Shown here piece after piece: positions 17,786 through 26,575 of a DNA stretch of 64,000 nucleotides (the first letter of the stretch is position 1; the number at the start of each line of letters is the position of its first letter). Below the pieces are notes generated by a model. It did no database searches. It worked only from the letters and a program-made list of their open reading frames with translations, and had not been told where the DNA came from. The stretch is taken from assembly GCA_030830895.1 (NCBI GenBank), contig JAURMC010000009.1, positions 110,609-174,608 of the forward strand. Direction: 5' to 3'. Origin of the DNA: Crocinitomicaceae bacterium. Lineage in GTDB: Bacteria > Bacteroidota > Bacteroidia > Flavobacteriales_D > Crocinitomicaceae. The translations under genes and the position numbers were made by a program.

Positions 17786-19683
17786 AACTCCGCCCCCCCC
17801 AATTGCTCTTTTAATCGACTCCGTTCCCCGAAATACCGCCCTTCTTTTTTTAAGTTGACAGCCTCTCTTTTCTCAAGTGTTGAGAAATAAGATAATATCA
17901 ATAACACTATCCAAAACAGAAGTATAAATGTGAATGCAATTAGGTATATAATTTCGCGCAATATATTGGTCCAAAAAACACTGTTGAGGCCAGCATTATC
18001 AATAAACGGAGTTAACCCTTGGGTAATAAGGTCTAGCAAGTCAGGTACCTCATTTTGTATACTAAAAACAGAGGCAATGGGCTGCACAGCAATTGCAACC
18101 GTTCCAACACCGAATATGGTGAGAAATAAAAGAGGGAAGAAGGCACGGCTACCATACTTTAATCCTTTTTTCAGACCAAGAATTAAATTATGGGAGGGAA
18201 GAGCCAAGGAAACCGGAAGGTAAAGCACAAAGGGCAATAAAATCATGGATGGCAATAAAAGATACCATGGTAAAAGAAATATTGGGATAAATATGACAAT
18301 GAATAAAGCAAATGTTCTAATAAAAAACCTTCGTAAATAGGACTTTAATGCCATATCAGTTAATGCTGCTTTTACAAGGAAAAAATGATAGATAACTAAA
18401 AAAACACCCGTAATTAATCCGATCCAGGTGAAAACAAAAAATAAATCCATGCCTGTTCCGAGGGCGTAGCCGAGCATAAACGACAAATGACTTGCCCAAT
18501 CAAACCAATATACAAAAGTTAAATCATCTGGAAATAATATGGCACGTGCTGAAATTAGTAATAACCCGACAGGAACGGTAAGCGTCATTATAGGTTTTAT
18601 TAGGGCTTCTAATGACTCAAAAAACAACATAATTCCTTGACGGTATAGTTGCCATACCGAACGTACTGCCAATAATTGAATAGTCTCGCGATGAGGGTGT
18701 TTAAAATTTGATTCTTCAACCAAGCGCTCAGGATATCTCTCGGCTTGATATATAGGTAGGAAAACATATAAAAAACAAATTAACCCAAACGATCCAATAA
18801 TAATGGTCCATTTGGAAGCATCCGGGAGGGAGTCATAATTTCGAGTAACATAACTTTCTAGATAACCAGCAATTACAATAAAAGGCAGGATACTAAGCAT
18901 GATTTTAGCGCCACGAGAAAAACTTGATTTAAACGCCTGAATTCTAGAAAAACTTCCTGGAAAAAGCCATCCTGCGCCAGCTGTTATTCCTGCGCCAGCT
19001 GATAGTGCAATGCTCGAAATTTCAAATGCACCGTGTATCCAAATCCCCAAGAAGCTGGTAATCAGTAATCCTTTTTTTAAAAACATGTGCTGAAATGCCC
19101 CTAACATGACCCCATTGCCAAAAAGTAAAAACTGCGTTCCTAATGTAAAAATAATACCAGCGAAAAAAGTTAATATAGACACCATCAGATTATTTCCGGT
19201 AATCTGTATAAACATCATAAAAGAACTCCCTCCTTTGTAAATACCTAGCGGGTTTCCTTGTTCAATGTTTTTCATTGTGGTTTCAACATACCCTTCTCCT
19301 AGCACCGTCGCAGTGAATTCAGGGTAAACACTACTAGAAACCCACCCCAATGCAATGTAGGCTAAAAAGCTGATCAGGGCAAAGCCCATATATTTTTTCG
19401 CACGATATAATTCCAACGGGAGTTCAATGATCCAAAAATCAAGCACAGTCTTAAAAGAAAATTTTTGATATTTATTTACGCCAATAAACACACGCTGTGC
19501 AAGTTGATTAAGATAAACTCGGATTGTCCTGCGGGAATAATAGGTTTGTGCAAACCCTAAATCATCTGTGATATCTAAATATAAAGCACTCAATGCCTCT
19601 GGATCACTTGAAAGGTCTTTTTGCATCGACTCAAAGCGTTGCCATTTTTCCTTATTTTTACCAACAAATTTAGATTCTTTCAA
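17782..19683 (-). CDS. SpoIIM-like membrane protein fused to a second polytopic module
   Basis: 633 residues with a TTG start; no in-frame ATG lies near the conserved N-terminus (MKESKFVGKNKEKWQRFE). Residues about 1-335 are a stage II sporulation M-like (SpoIIM) module with the soluble N-terminal part and about six helices, including GIWIHGAFEISSIALSAGAG. Residues about 345-633 form a second block of about six helices that I do not recognise; in relatives this part may be a separate gene. The protein heads the MoxR operon. The start region holds a TACCTTTA element 7 bases upstream of TTG. Confidence 0.8.
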   Translation of the reverse strand: MKESKFVGKNKEKWQRFESMQKDLSSDPEALSALYLDITDDLGFAQTYYSRRTIRVYLNQLAQRVFIGVNKYQKFSFKTVLDFWIIELPLELYRAKKYMGFALISFLAYIALGWVSSSVYPEFTATVLGEGYVETTMKNIEQGNPLGIYKGGSSFMMFIQITGNNLMVSILTFFAGIIFTLGTQFLLFGNGVMLGAFQHMFLKKGLLITSFLGIWIHGAFEISSIALSAGAGITAGAGWLFPGSFSRIQAFKSSFSRGAKIMLSILPFIVIAGYLESYVTRNYDSLPDASKWTIIIGSFGLICFLYVFLPIYQAERYPERLVEESNFKHPHRETIQLLAVRSVWQLYRQGIMLFFESLEALIKPIMTLTVPVGLLLISARAILFPDDLTFVYWFDWASHLSFMLGYALGTGMDLFFVFTWIGLITGVFLVIYHFFLVKAALTDMALKSYLRRFFIRTFALFIVIFIPIFLLPWYLLLPSMILLPFVLYLPVSLALPSHNLILGLKKGLKYGSRAFFPLLFLTIFGVGTVAIAVQPIASVFSIQNEVPDLLDLITQGLTPFIDNAGLNSVFWTNILREIIYLIAFTFILLFWIVLLILSYFSTLEKREAVNLKKEGRYFGERSRLKEQLGGAEL

Positions 19684-19757
19684 AGCGCCCTAAAGGTACA
19701 CTTTTACCCGTAAATGTTATCTTTATTAGTGATAAGTTTTCTGTAAAATCAATTAAA

Positions 19758-20363
19758 ATGATTGCAAAAAATACGTTAACTTTAATGTCTTTATGGTTAT
19801 ACTTTATTTTATTTGGTATAACATATGGTCAACGCAATATCATAATTAAAGTGGGTTCTGAACCCTTCAATTTGAATTCCAATTATTTGATAAATGGCGT
19901 TGACTCAATTCGAATTGACCTATTTAAATTTTATATAGGGAATCAACGGGGTGATTATCAGTTAGTAGATGCATCGGATGTCGATACGTATCAGCTACCT
20001 TTCGATGACAAATTTTTAATCATAGGTATGGATAGCGTAACCAACACTTCGGGAAAGCTTGATGGGGTTTTCGATCCACTGTTAGGCATGTATTGGGCTT
20101 GGAATACCGGGTATATTCAATTAAAAATTAAAGGCAACTGCTATAGCCAGGGATTTAATAGTTCCTTTGATTACCATATTGGAGGTTACCAAGTACCCTA
20201 TCTTACTTACAAAGTTGTTAAGGTTCAATCAAACAATGCTCCGTTGACCATAGATCTTAAACATTTTTTTAGTGTATTACCAATCTATTCAACGCCTAAA
20301 ATTATGTTGCCAGGGCCAATAGCACAAGAGATTTTTTACAACTTTACAAGCTCATTTAAATGA
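19758..20363 (+). CDS. MbnP-like secreted protein
   Basis: 201 residues with a signal peptide ending near 24. The motif FDPLLGMYWAWNTGYIQLKIKG (Trp113 and Trp115) and the later SFDYHIGGY are characteristic of the MbnP-like family. In methanotrophs MbnP carries a tryptophan that its partner MbnH oxidises to kynurenine to build a copper site. The next gene, overlapping by 4 bases (ATGA), is an MbnH-like dihaem enzyme, so the pair is conserved here. Metal content in this organism is not shown by sequence. Confidence 0.8.
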   Translation: MIAKNTLTLMSLWLYFILFGITYGQRNIIIKVGSEPFNLNSNYLINGVDSIRIDLFKFYIGNQRGDYQLVDASDVDTYQLPFDDKFLIIGMDSVTNTSGKLDGVFDPLLGMYWAWNTGYIQLKIKGNCYSQGFNSSFDYHIGGYQVPYLTYKVVKVQSNNAPLTIDLKHFFSVLPIYSTPKIMLPGPIAQEIFYNFTSSFK

Positions 20364-21373
20364 TGAGGTGGTTCATTTTTTTGTTAATAGGTATTCCGTT
20401 GATTTCGCTTATGTTTGTTCCTATTGACGGTTTGTTTTATCGCCCTGAAAAATGGCCAAAACCAATCTATAATTTTAGAGATAATCCTTTAACTTTCGAA
20501 GGTTATACCCTTGGTCGCACGTTGTTTTATGACCCTATACTTTCAAAAGACTCAACGATTTCATGTTCCTCGTGCCATTTACAGTTTACGGCTTTTGCAC
20601 ATGTTGATCATCCTACCAGTCATGGAATCAATTCACGAGCAGGCAAGCGTAATGCCCCAGGTCTTATGAACTTGGCATGGTATCCAAATTTTCATTGGGA
20701 CGGGGGCGTTTTGAGTTTAAACGGGCAAGCCATTAATCCACTTACCCATCCTGATGAAATGGGGGAAACATTGGAAGGGGTACTTGTAAAACTTAATCGA
20801 AATGAAGCCTACAAAAGTGAGTTCAAGAAGGTGTTTGGTACAGAGCGTATTACAACGAGCCACCTGTTAAAGGCATTAGCGCAATTTACCGTTTCCTTAG
20901 TTTCTGCAAATAGCAAGTACGACAGTGTGATGCGAAAAGAAAGCAGCTTCAATGAACAAGAACAACGCGGGTATTCTTTGTTCCTCAAACATTGTAATCA
21001 GTGTCATACAGCCCCTTTGTTTACTAACTTCGAATTTAAAGCTAACGGGATTGGTCCAAATGCACTAATTAATGATTCCGGAAGAAGAGTAATAACAGGA
21101 AAAGCATCAGATGCTTATTTATTTAGAATACCCACGCTTCGAAACATAGAATACAGTTTCCCATATATGCACGATGGACGCATAACCAAATTAAAGGATG
21201 TAATTCATCATTATGCGAATTCAAGTAATTGGGTCTATCCAATAAGTAAAGAACTAAAATTGAAAAATAATTCATTGTCGCCTGAGGACCAAAAAGACTT
21301 AATAAAATTCCTGAAAACCTTAACAGATAAAGAGTTTTTATTTAATCCATCCTTTGGATATAGGTTGAAATAA
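20360..21373 (+). CDS. MbnH-like dihaem cytochrome c peroxidase/MauG-family enzyme
   Basis: 337 residues. An N-terminal hydrophobic segment (about 4-20) exports or anchors it. Haem c sites are CSSCH at 69-73 and CNQCH at 212-216. Between them are the family stretches RNAPGLMNLAWYPNFHWDGG and NPLTHPDEMG. The length suits the MbnH/MauG branch, which uses high-valent iron to modify a protein substrate. The overlapping upstream mbnP-like gene makes MbnP the likely substrate. Simple peroxidase activity is the alternative. Confidence 0.85.
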   Translation: MMRWFIFLLIGIPLISLMFVPIDGLFYRPEKWPKPIYNFRDNPLTFEGYTLGRTLFYDPILSKDSTISCSSCHLQFTAFAHVDHPTSHGINSRAGKRNAPGLMNLAWYPNFHWDGGVLSLNGQAINPLTHPDEMGETLEGVLVKLNRNEAYKSEFKKVFGTERITTSHLLKALAQFTVSLVSANSKYDSVMRKESSFNEQEQRGYSLFLKHCNQCHTAPLFTNFEFKANGIGPNALINDSGRRVITGKASDAYLFRIPTLRNIEYSFPYMHDGRITKLKDVIHHYANSSNWVYPISKELKLKNNSLSPEDQKDLIKFLKTLTDKEFLFNPSFGYRLK

Positions 21374-21500
21374 AAAAAATGTTTAATTTATTTTAGTGAA
21401 AATTAAACAAAACTCACATCCTCTTGTTTTACAATGTATTATAATACGGAGGATCCCGAAAATCCATTTTATAGAGTAGGGAAAATTAAAACTTTTTTAT

Positions 21501-22247
21501 ATGTTCTTATCTATTACTGCTTCGGACTTGTTCGATGCTAGCCAAGGCTTCGGAATCGGCCAAGCTACGGCTTTCACCTTTTTTGTCGGAACTATGGCCA
21601 TGATGGCTGCTTCCGCATTTTTCTTTTTTGAAATCAGAAATGTAGGCGAAAAATGGCGTACATCCGTTTTGGTTTCAGGTATAATCACCTTTATTGCTGC
21701 AGTGCATTACTATTACATGCGTGATTGGTTTTTAAATACAGGGACATCACCAACATTTTTCCGCTATGTGGATTGGTTGTTGACTGTTCCGTTAATGTGC
21801 GTTGAGTTTTATTTAATTACTAAAAAGGCAGGCGCTAAACCAGCATTACTTTGGAAATTAATTTTAGCCTCTGTAGTGATGTTGGTTACTGGATTCTTTG
21901 GGGAATCTACAGATCGCGATAACAGCGTACTTTGGGGAGTAATCTCCGGAGCAGCATATTTCTATATTGCATACTTAGTTTGGTTTGGTGAAGTGGCGAG
22001 TTTGGCAAAAACCGCCGGTCCTTCTGTAGCAAAAGCTACCCGTATTTTGGCGTGGTTCGTTTTAGTTGGATGGGCGATTTACCCGTTAGGTTATATTATC
22101 GGAACACCCGGCGGCTTGTTCGGAATGTTTGGAAGTGAATTAAATAATCCGTGGATGGATGTGGTTTACAACATTGGAGATGCGGTTAATAAAATTGGTT
22201 TTGGATTAGTCATTTACTCTTTGGCGAAGTCTGATTCAAATCAATAG
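21501..22247 (+). CDS. Proteorhodopsin, light-driven proton pump
   Basis: 248 residues, seven helices. The retinal Schiff-base lysine is Lys231 (VNKIGFG) and the counterion complex includes Asp91, Asp227 and His69. Helix C reads RYVDWLLTVPLMCVEF: Asp91, Thr95 and Glu102 are the DTE set of an outward proton pump. Met99 at the tuning site (105 in the reference numbering) predicts green absorption. Gly146 aligns, by my recalled alignment, with the site that opens a carotenoid-antenna window in xanthorhodopsin. No carotenoid or blh genes are in the window. A terminator follows, so it is a single-gene unit. No convincing promoter was found in its 127-bp upstream gap. Confidence 0.97.
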   Translation: MFLSITASDLFDASQGFGIGQATAFTFFVGTMAMMAASAFFFFEIRNVGEKWRTSVLVSGIITFIAAVHYYYMRDWFLNTGTSPTFFRYVDWLLTVPLMCVEFYLITKKAGAKPALLWKLILASVVMLVTGFFGESTDRDNSVLWGVISGAAYFYIAYLVWFGEVASLAKTAGPSVAKATRILAWFVLVGWAIYPLGYIIGTPGGLFGMFGSELNNPWMDVVYNIGDAVNKIGFGLVIYSLAKSDSNQ

Positions 22248-22270
22248 TTTCATAATAGTTAGGTTTAGTT

Positions 22271-22294
22271 AGGGGGGAGCAATCCCCCTTTTCT
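22271..22294 (+). terminator. Terminator after proteorhodopsin
   Basis: GGGGGA (22273-22278), loop GCAA, then TCCCCC (22283-22288) and TTTT. It lies 25 bases after the rhodopsin stop, a classic intrinsic terminator that isolates the gene. Confidence 0.88.
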
Positions 22295-22359
22295 AGTTTA
22301 TAGAAGACAAGTTTTCTTACCTTTAAGCAACCAAGTTATTGGTATAACTTAATTTACGT

Positions 22360-23721
22360 ATGAAAACACAACATTTGATTTTTGCTTTACTCTTGGTAGG
22401 AGGGGTTGAGGCACAACTAAATCCTGCCATTACGTCATGGTTGATTAATACCGACGGCACTACAGGTAGGCACTACGTGCAAGGCAATTCAACCCCGATT
22501 GTTGATGCCGATTTAGCTAATTGCCAAACCGTGCAATATTCTACCAATTGGGTCTATGTTTCAGCAACAGGAGTTCCTTCGTACATTACGGGCCCGTTCA
22601 TGGACGGCAATCCATCGCTGACGAGCGACCAAAACGCAATTTTCAAAATCTCGTTAAACCCTATCCCAAATGCGGGGGCAAGTACGGCTACTTCGGCGGG
22701 AAACATTGGAATCTTTATTAATGGTACGGCGATGTTCGATTACCGTGATGGGGTAGCTTGGAATACGTCCACGAACGCCTTGTGCGGAGGCCCGGGAAAT
22801 CCTCCTTGTCCCGGAGGTCCGACGGCCAGTATGTCATGGAATCGGGACGCAGTGGTTGCTGAAAAAGCTGGGTTTGATTGTTCGAAAGGCCATCCTGCCA
22901 TGGGGAACTACCACCACCACCAAAATCCAAGTGCATTTAATATGGATCTCACGGTGATTTCTAATGTGTGCACCTTGTATGATGCGGAAGGACTATACGC
23001 AATAGATTCTACCGTGCATTCGCCCCTCATTGGATTTTCATACGATGGTTATCCCGTGTATGGAGCGTATGGCTATAAAAATGCCGACGGAACTGGTGGG
23101 ATAACCCGTATTAAATCCGGGTATCAGCTGCGCAATATTTCGACCCGAACCGTTTGGGCAGACGGTACAGATGTACCCGATGGACCTGCCGTTTCTGTCA
23201 CCTATCCCCTGGGCTATTTCCGAGAAGATTATGAATTTGTGAATCACGCCGGCGCAGCGGATTATTTAGATGTGCATAACGGCCGTTTTTGCGTTACTCC
23301 AGAATATCCGAACGGCATGTATTGCTACTTTGCAACCGTAGATTCCGATTGGAATTCAGCGTACCCTTATTTAATCGGACCAACCTACTACGGTGTGGTA
23401 ACAGGAGCAAAGGTGAACTCAGTAACAGAAGCTACCACAATTTACAATCCAGTGAACAACTTGCCTGAGCAGTCCATTTCAGAAGTGCGTATTTTCCCAA
23501 ATCCAACCAATGACCTATTCATCGTGCAAGCGATTGGTTTGGTGGAGACCAATATGGAGTTAACCCTTACCGATATTCAAGGTAAAGTAATCGATAAGCA
23601 GGTGATTTTACCCGGTTCAACTATGGCCTTTTTCGATGTGAGTACCTTGTATGCAGGGACCTACGTGATTTCTTATACCGATGCCAAAGGAATTCAACGT
23701 AAAAAGATTATCGTTCACTAA
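22360..23721 (+). CDS. YHYH-domain secreted protein with T9SS tail
   Basis: 453 residues with a short signal peptide (to about 19). The YHYH domain is shown by GHPAMGNYHHHQNP (about 178-191) and SPLIGFSYDGYPVYGAYGY (about 223-241). It probably binds a metal, but its reaction is unknown. Residues about 375-453 (from RIFPNPTNDLF) are a type A T9SS sorting domain, so it is exported to the surface. The gene is visibly richer in G and C than its surroundings, as is the next gene. Confidence 0.87.
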   Translation: MKTQHLIFALLLVGGVEAQLNPAITSWLINTDGTTGRHYVQGNSTPIVDADLANCQTVQYSTNWVYVSATGVPSYITGPFMDGNPSLTSDQNAIFKISLNPIPNAGASTATSAGNIGIFINGTAMFDYRDGVAWNTSTNALCGGPGNPPCPGGPTASMSWNRDAVVAEKAGFDCSKGHPAMGNYHHHQNPSAFNMDLTVISNVCTLYDAEGLYAIDSTVHSPLIGFSYDGYPVYGAYGYKNADGTGGITRIKSGYQLRNISTRTVWADGTDVPDGPAVSVTYPLGYFREDYEFVNHAGAADYLDVHNGRFCVTPEYPNGMYCYFATVDSDWNSAYPYLIGPTYYGVVTGAKVNSVTEATTIYNPVNNLPEQSISEVRIFPNPTNDLFIVQAIGLVETNMELTLTDIQGKVIDKQVILPGSTMAFFDVSTLYAGTYVISYTDAKGIQRKKIIVH

Positions 23722-23760
23722 TCGTTTCCGTTTACACCTTGCTTTTCGTAATTTTACGGC

Positions 23761-25641
23761 ATGCAAGAACGTCCCCTTTCCGATTGGTTGCCCTTATCAC
23801 TTAAAGAAGCTGAAAAGCGTGGGTGGGATGCCTTTGATGTAATTTTAGTTTCCGGTGATGCCTATGTGGATCATCCGTCTTTTGGGACCGCGGTGATAGG
23901 TCGTATCATTGAAGATGAAGGGTTCCGCATTGGAATCATTGCCCAACCCAATTGGCGAGATGACTTAAGAGATTTTAAAAAACTAGGCACCCCAAAGTAC
24001 TTTTTTGGAGTGACAGCCGGATGCATGGATTCCATGGTAAACCATTACACTGCTGGGAAACGGCTGCGTTCAACGGATGCATACACCCCAGGAGGTGCCG
24101 CGGGATTTCGTCCAGATTATGCCAGCACCGTGTATTCGAATATCTTAAAAGAACTTTTTCCGGATGTTCCTGTGCTTCTAGGTGGAATTGAGGCATCCTT
24201 GCGTCGGGTAACGCATTACGACTATTGGGCGGATAAACTCTTTCCTTCCATTCTTGTAGACAGCAAAGCCGATGCCTTGGTTTATGGTATGGGTGAACAG
24301 CCGCTGCGCGCCTTTCTAAAGTTGCTTAAAAAAGGCATTCCCTTCAACCAAATTCGAACCTTACCTCAAATTGCCTACGTTCATCCTAAATCCGAAGAAG
24401 TTTTAAAAAACAAACATTGGGAAACCGTTTCTTTAGCAAGCCATGAATCCTGTTTAAAAGACAAAGTGGCCTATGCGGCGAATTTCAAAATCGTCGAGGT
24501 TGAAAGCAATAAATTAAGCGCCAACCGGATTCTTCAAGAAGTAGGTGAGGAGCGTTTGGTCGTAAACCCTCCTTATCCTACCATGACGGAAAATGAAATT
24601 GATGCCTCCTTTGAATTACCCTATACGCGTTTACCGCATCCTAAGTATAAAAAACGAGGCACGATTCCCGCATACGAAATGATCAAGTTCTCCTTGAACA
24701 TTCACCGAGGATGCTTTGGCGGGTGCAGCTTTTGCACGATTTCGGCCCACCAAGGAAAATTCATTGCCTCGCGCAGTGAGGGTTCCATTATGAAGGAATT
24801 AGAAGAAATTGCAGCGCACCCGGATTTTAAAGGGTATTTGTCTGATGTGGGCGGACCATCCGCGAACATGTACAAGATGAAAGGCAAGGACGAAAGCATA
24901 TGCGCCCGCTGTGTAGCCCCGAGTTGCATACATCCCGTGATTTGCAACAACCTAGACACTTCGCATAAACCCATGACGGAATTGTATCGTAAGATCGATT
25001 CCCATCCGAAAATCAAAAAGGCTTTTGTGGGGTCAGGAATTCGTTACGATTTATTGGTGGATGATTTTAACAAGAACAACGAAGACGGAAACCACGATGA
25101 ATACCTTGAGCAAGTCGTTACACGTCACGTAAGCGGTCGATTGAAAGTAGCGCCGGAACATACCGCCGACAATACCTTGCGCATGATGCGTAAGCCATCT
25201 TTTAAGTATTTCCACCAATTCAAGGATAAATACGAGGCCATTTCCGCCAAGCATAACTTGAATCAACCCTTGATCCCATATTTCATCTCCTCCCATCCGG
25301 GCTGTGAAGAAACGGACATGGCTGAACTGGCTGCAGAAACCAAGGAAATGGGCTTTAAATTGGAGCAAGTACAAGATTTTACCCCAACTCCCATGACCGT
25401 AGCTGAGGTAATTTATTATACCGGCTTGCATCCGTACACCTTAAAACCGGTCTTCACGGCAAAATCTCCAGAAGAAAAGAAAAATCAGAACCGTTATTTT
25501 TTCTGGTATAAACGAGAGAATCAAGAATGGATTTCGAGCCGCTTGAAACGCGCGGGTAGACCCGATTTAAGCAATAAATTAGTAGAAACTGCACACCAAA
25601 AACAGCTTCCGCCTTGGTTGGCTAAGCGCAGGGGGAAGTGA
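23761..25641 (+). CDS. YgiQ-family radical SAM protein
   Basis: 626 residues. An N-terminal cobalamin-binding-like domain is followed by the radical SAM motif CFGGCSFC at about 319-326 in NIHRGCFGGCSFCTI. Extra cysteines in CARCVAPSCIHPVICNN (about 382-398) are typical of YgiQ. The C-terminal FTPTPMTVAEVIYYTGLHP block completes the family. The reaction is unknown. The mRNA may be leaderless: TAATTTTA ends 4 bases before ATG. GC content is higher than in neighbouring genes (47-58 percent in lines I counted). Confidence 0.93.
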   Translation: MQERPLSDWLPLSLKEAEKRGWDAFDVILVSGDAYVDHPSFGTAVIGRIIEDEGFRIGIIAQPNWRDDLRDFKKLGTPKYFFGVTAGCMDSMVNHYTAGKRLRSTDAYTPGGAAGFRPDYASTVYSNILKELFPDVPVLLGGIEASLRRVTHYDYWADKLFPSILVDSKADALVYGMGEQPLRAFLKLLKKGIPFNQIRTLPQIAYVHPKSEEVLKNKHWETVSLASHESCLKDKVAYAANFKIVEVESNKLSANRILQEVGEERLVVNPPYPTMTENEIDASFELPYTRLPHPKYKKRGTIPAYEMIKFSLNIHRGCFGGCSFCTISAHQGKFIASRSEGSIMKELEEIAAHPDFKGYLSDVGGPSANMYKMKGKDESICARCVAPSCIHPVICNNLDTSHKPMTELYRKIDSHPKIKKAFVGSGIRYDLLVDDFNKNNEDGNHDEYLEQVVTRHVSGRLKVAPEHTADNTLRMMRKPSFKYFHQFKDKYEAISAKHNLNQPLIPYFISSHPGCEETDMAELAAETKEMGFKLEQVQDFTPTPMTVAEVIYYTGLHPYTLKPVFTAKSPEEKKNQNRYFFWYKRENQEWISSRLKRAGRPDLSNKLVETAHQKQLPPWLAKRRGK

Positions 25642-25668
25642 TTACTTTCTGAACATAGTGTTTTCCCC

Positions 25669-25692
25669 GGGTGCGGGTTTAAACCCGCACCC
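25669..25692. repeat. 24-bp perfect palindrome, GC-rich
   Basis: GGGTGCGGGTTT followed by its exact reverse complement AAACCCGCACCC. Outside it, ACTTTCTG (25644-25651) and CAGAAAGT (25692-25699) form a further inverted pair with a different centre. No T-run follows, so it is not a standard terminator. It fills the middle of the 151-bp gap between YgiQ and the DUF3050 gene. It could be a dimeric protein site or a remnant of a repeat element. Confidence 0.75.
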
Positions 25693-25792
25693 AGAAAGTT
25701 TAAAGGCGCACTCGGGAAGCTTGAACAGACATCAAAGAAATTCCGCTAATCGAGTGTTCGCCAAGGGCGGATGTATCAAGATCGCAGAAAGG

Positions 25793-26575
25793 TTAAACTA
25801 GCGCGCCATTAAGCACATGGTTTTTTCTTACCACACCATCCCATAAGCGAATGCGTATTGATAAGGCTTCTTCGGCCACACGGGTTGCTTCTTCCCACTT
25901 AATCGGGTCGTTTTCACAAACCTCATCAATTAATTTTAAGGAGAGTGGCCCATGATCCTCTCCATCAACTTCAATGTGACGTTCCAAATAAAAGAGAAAA
26001 TCTGCCATTTGCGTTGGATGATTCGCTTTCAATTCTTTCACCATTTCTATGAACATTTCCGGAATTAAATCTTCTCGTCCAAAGGTGAACAGTGAAGCGA
26101 TTTCATGAATTTTACCGCGCTGAATAATTGAAAATGTAAACCGCACAAAGTCTTTAGTTTCGGCATTAATCGCACAAGAATCCAAGGCTTCGTCAAGGGG
26201 AGTATTCGCTGAAATGCGTTGAATAAATTGTTCGATTTCACGGGTGTCTGCACCCATGGTATGCATCGCCTCAACATACATCTCAAAATGACTCACAGTC
26301 TTTCCTGAGGCATCAAAGTCACTTTCTTCTCCTACAACAATTTCATTGATAAAGCGGCATGTTTCTTTGTTTTTTGTGGGCATCCACGGCACATTTACAC
26401 AGGTTAAATGACGCTGTAAACTTTTCAATAAGCTCATAAAATCCCAAACAGCAAATACATGTTCTTCGGTAAAAGATCTCAATTCGTGTTCTGTTGCAAT
26501 CTGCTGATAAACGGCATGAGCAATAAGTTTATCGCGAAGCGGTGTAATGCGTGCTTGTAAATCCTTAATGTCCAT
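25793..26575 (-). CDS. DUF3050 protein, haem-oxygenase-like fold
   Basis: 260 residues, all helical, soluble, full length for DUF3050. Conserved acidic and His residues sit in helices: [11 protein letters not shown] (about 36-46), [21 protein letters not shown] and [12 protein letters not shown] (about 207-218). The set of Glu/His pairs resembles the haem-oxygenase-like diiron oxidase superfamily, so a non-haem diiron oxygenase is a reasonable guess. Its start overlaps the aspS end by 11 bases, so both are probably one transcript. No pathway neighbours are visible. Confidence 0.78.
   Translation of the reverse strand: MDIKDLQARITPLRDKLIAHAVYQQIATEHELRSFTEEHVFAVWDFMSLLKSLQRHLTCVNVPWMPTKNKETCRFINEIVVGEESDFDASGKTVSHFEMYVEAMHTMGADTREIEQFIQRISANTPLDEALDSCAINAETKDFVRFTFSIIQRGKIHEIASLFTFGREDLIPEMFIEMVKELKANHPTQMADFLFYLERHIEVDGEDHGPLSLKLIDEVCENDPIKWEEATRVAEEALSIRIRLWDGVVRKNHVLNGALV

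Noticed and set aside
21381..21408. Hairpin GTTTAATTT/AAATTAAAC upstream of proteorhodopsin
   Set aside because: Only A-T pairs and no T-run on the plus strand; neither a terminator nor a clear riboswitch.
21501..22247. Sodium or chloride pumping rhodopsin (NDQ or NTQ type)
   Set aside because: Helix C reads Asp, Thr, Glu at the three diagnostic positions, the proton-pump set.
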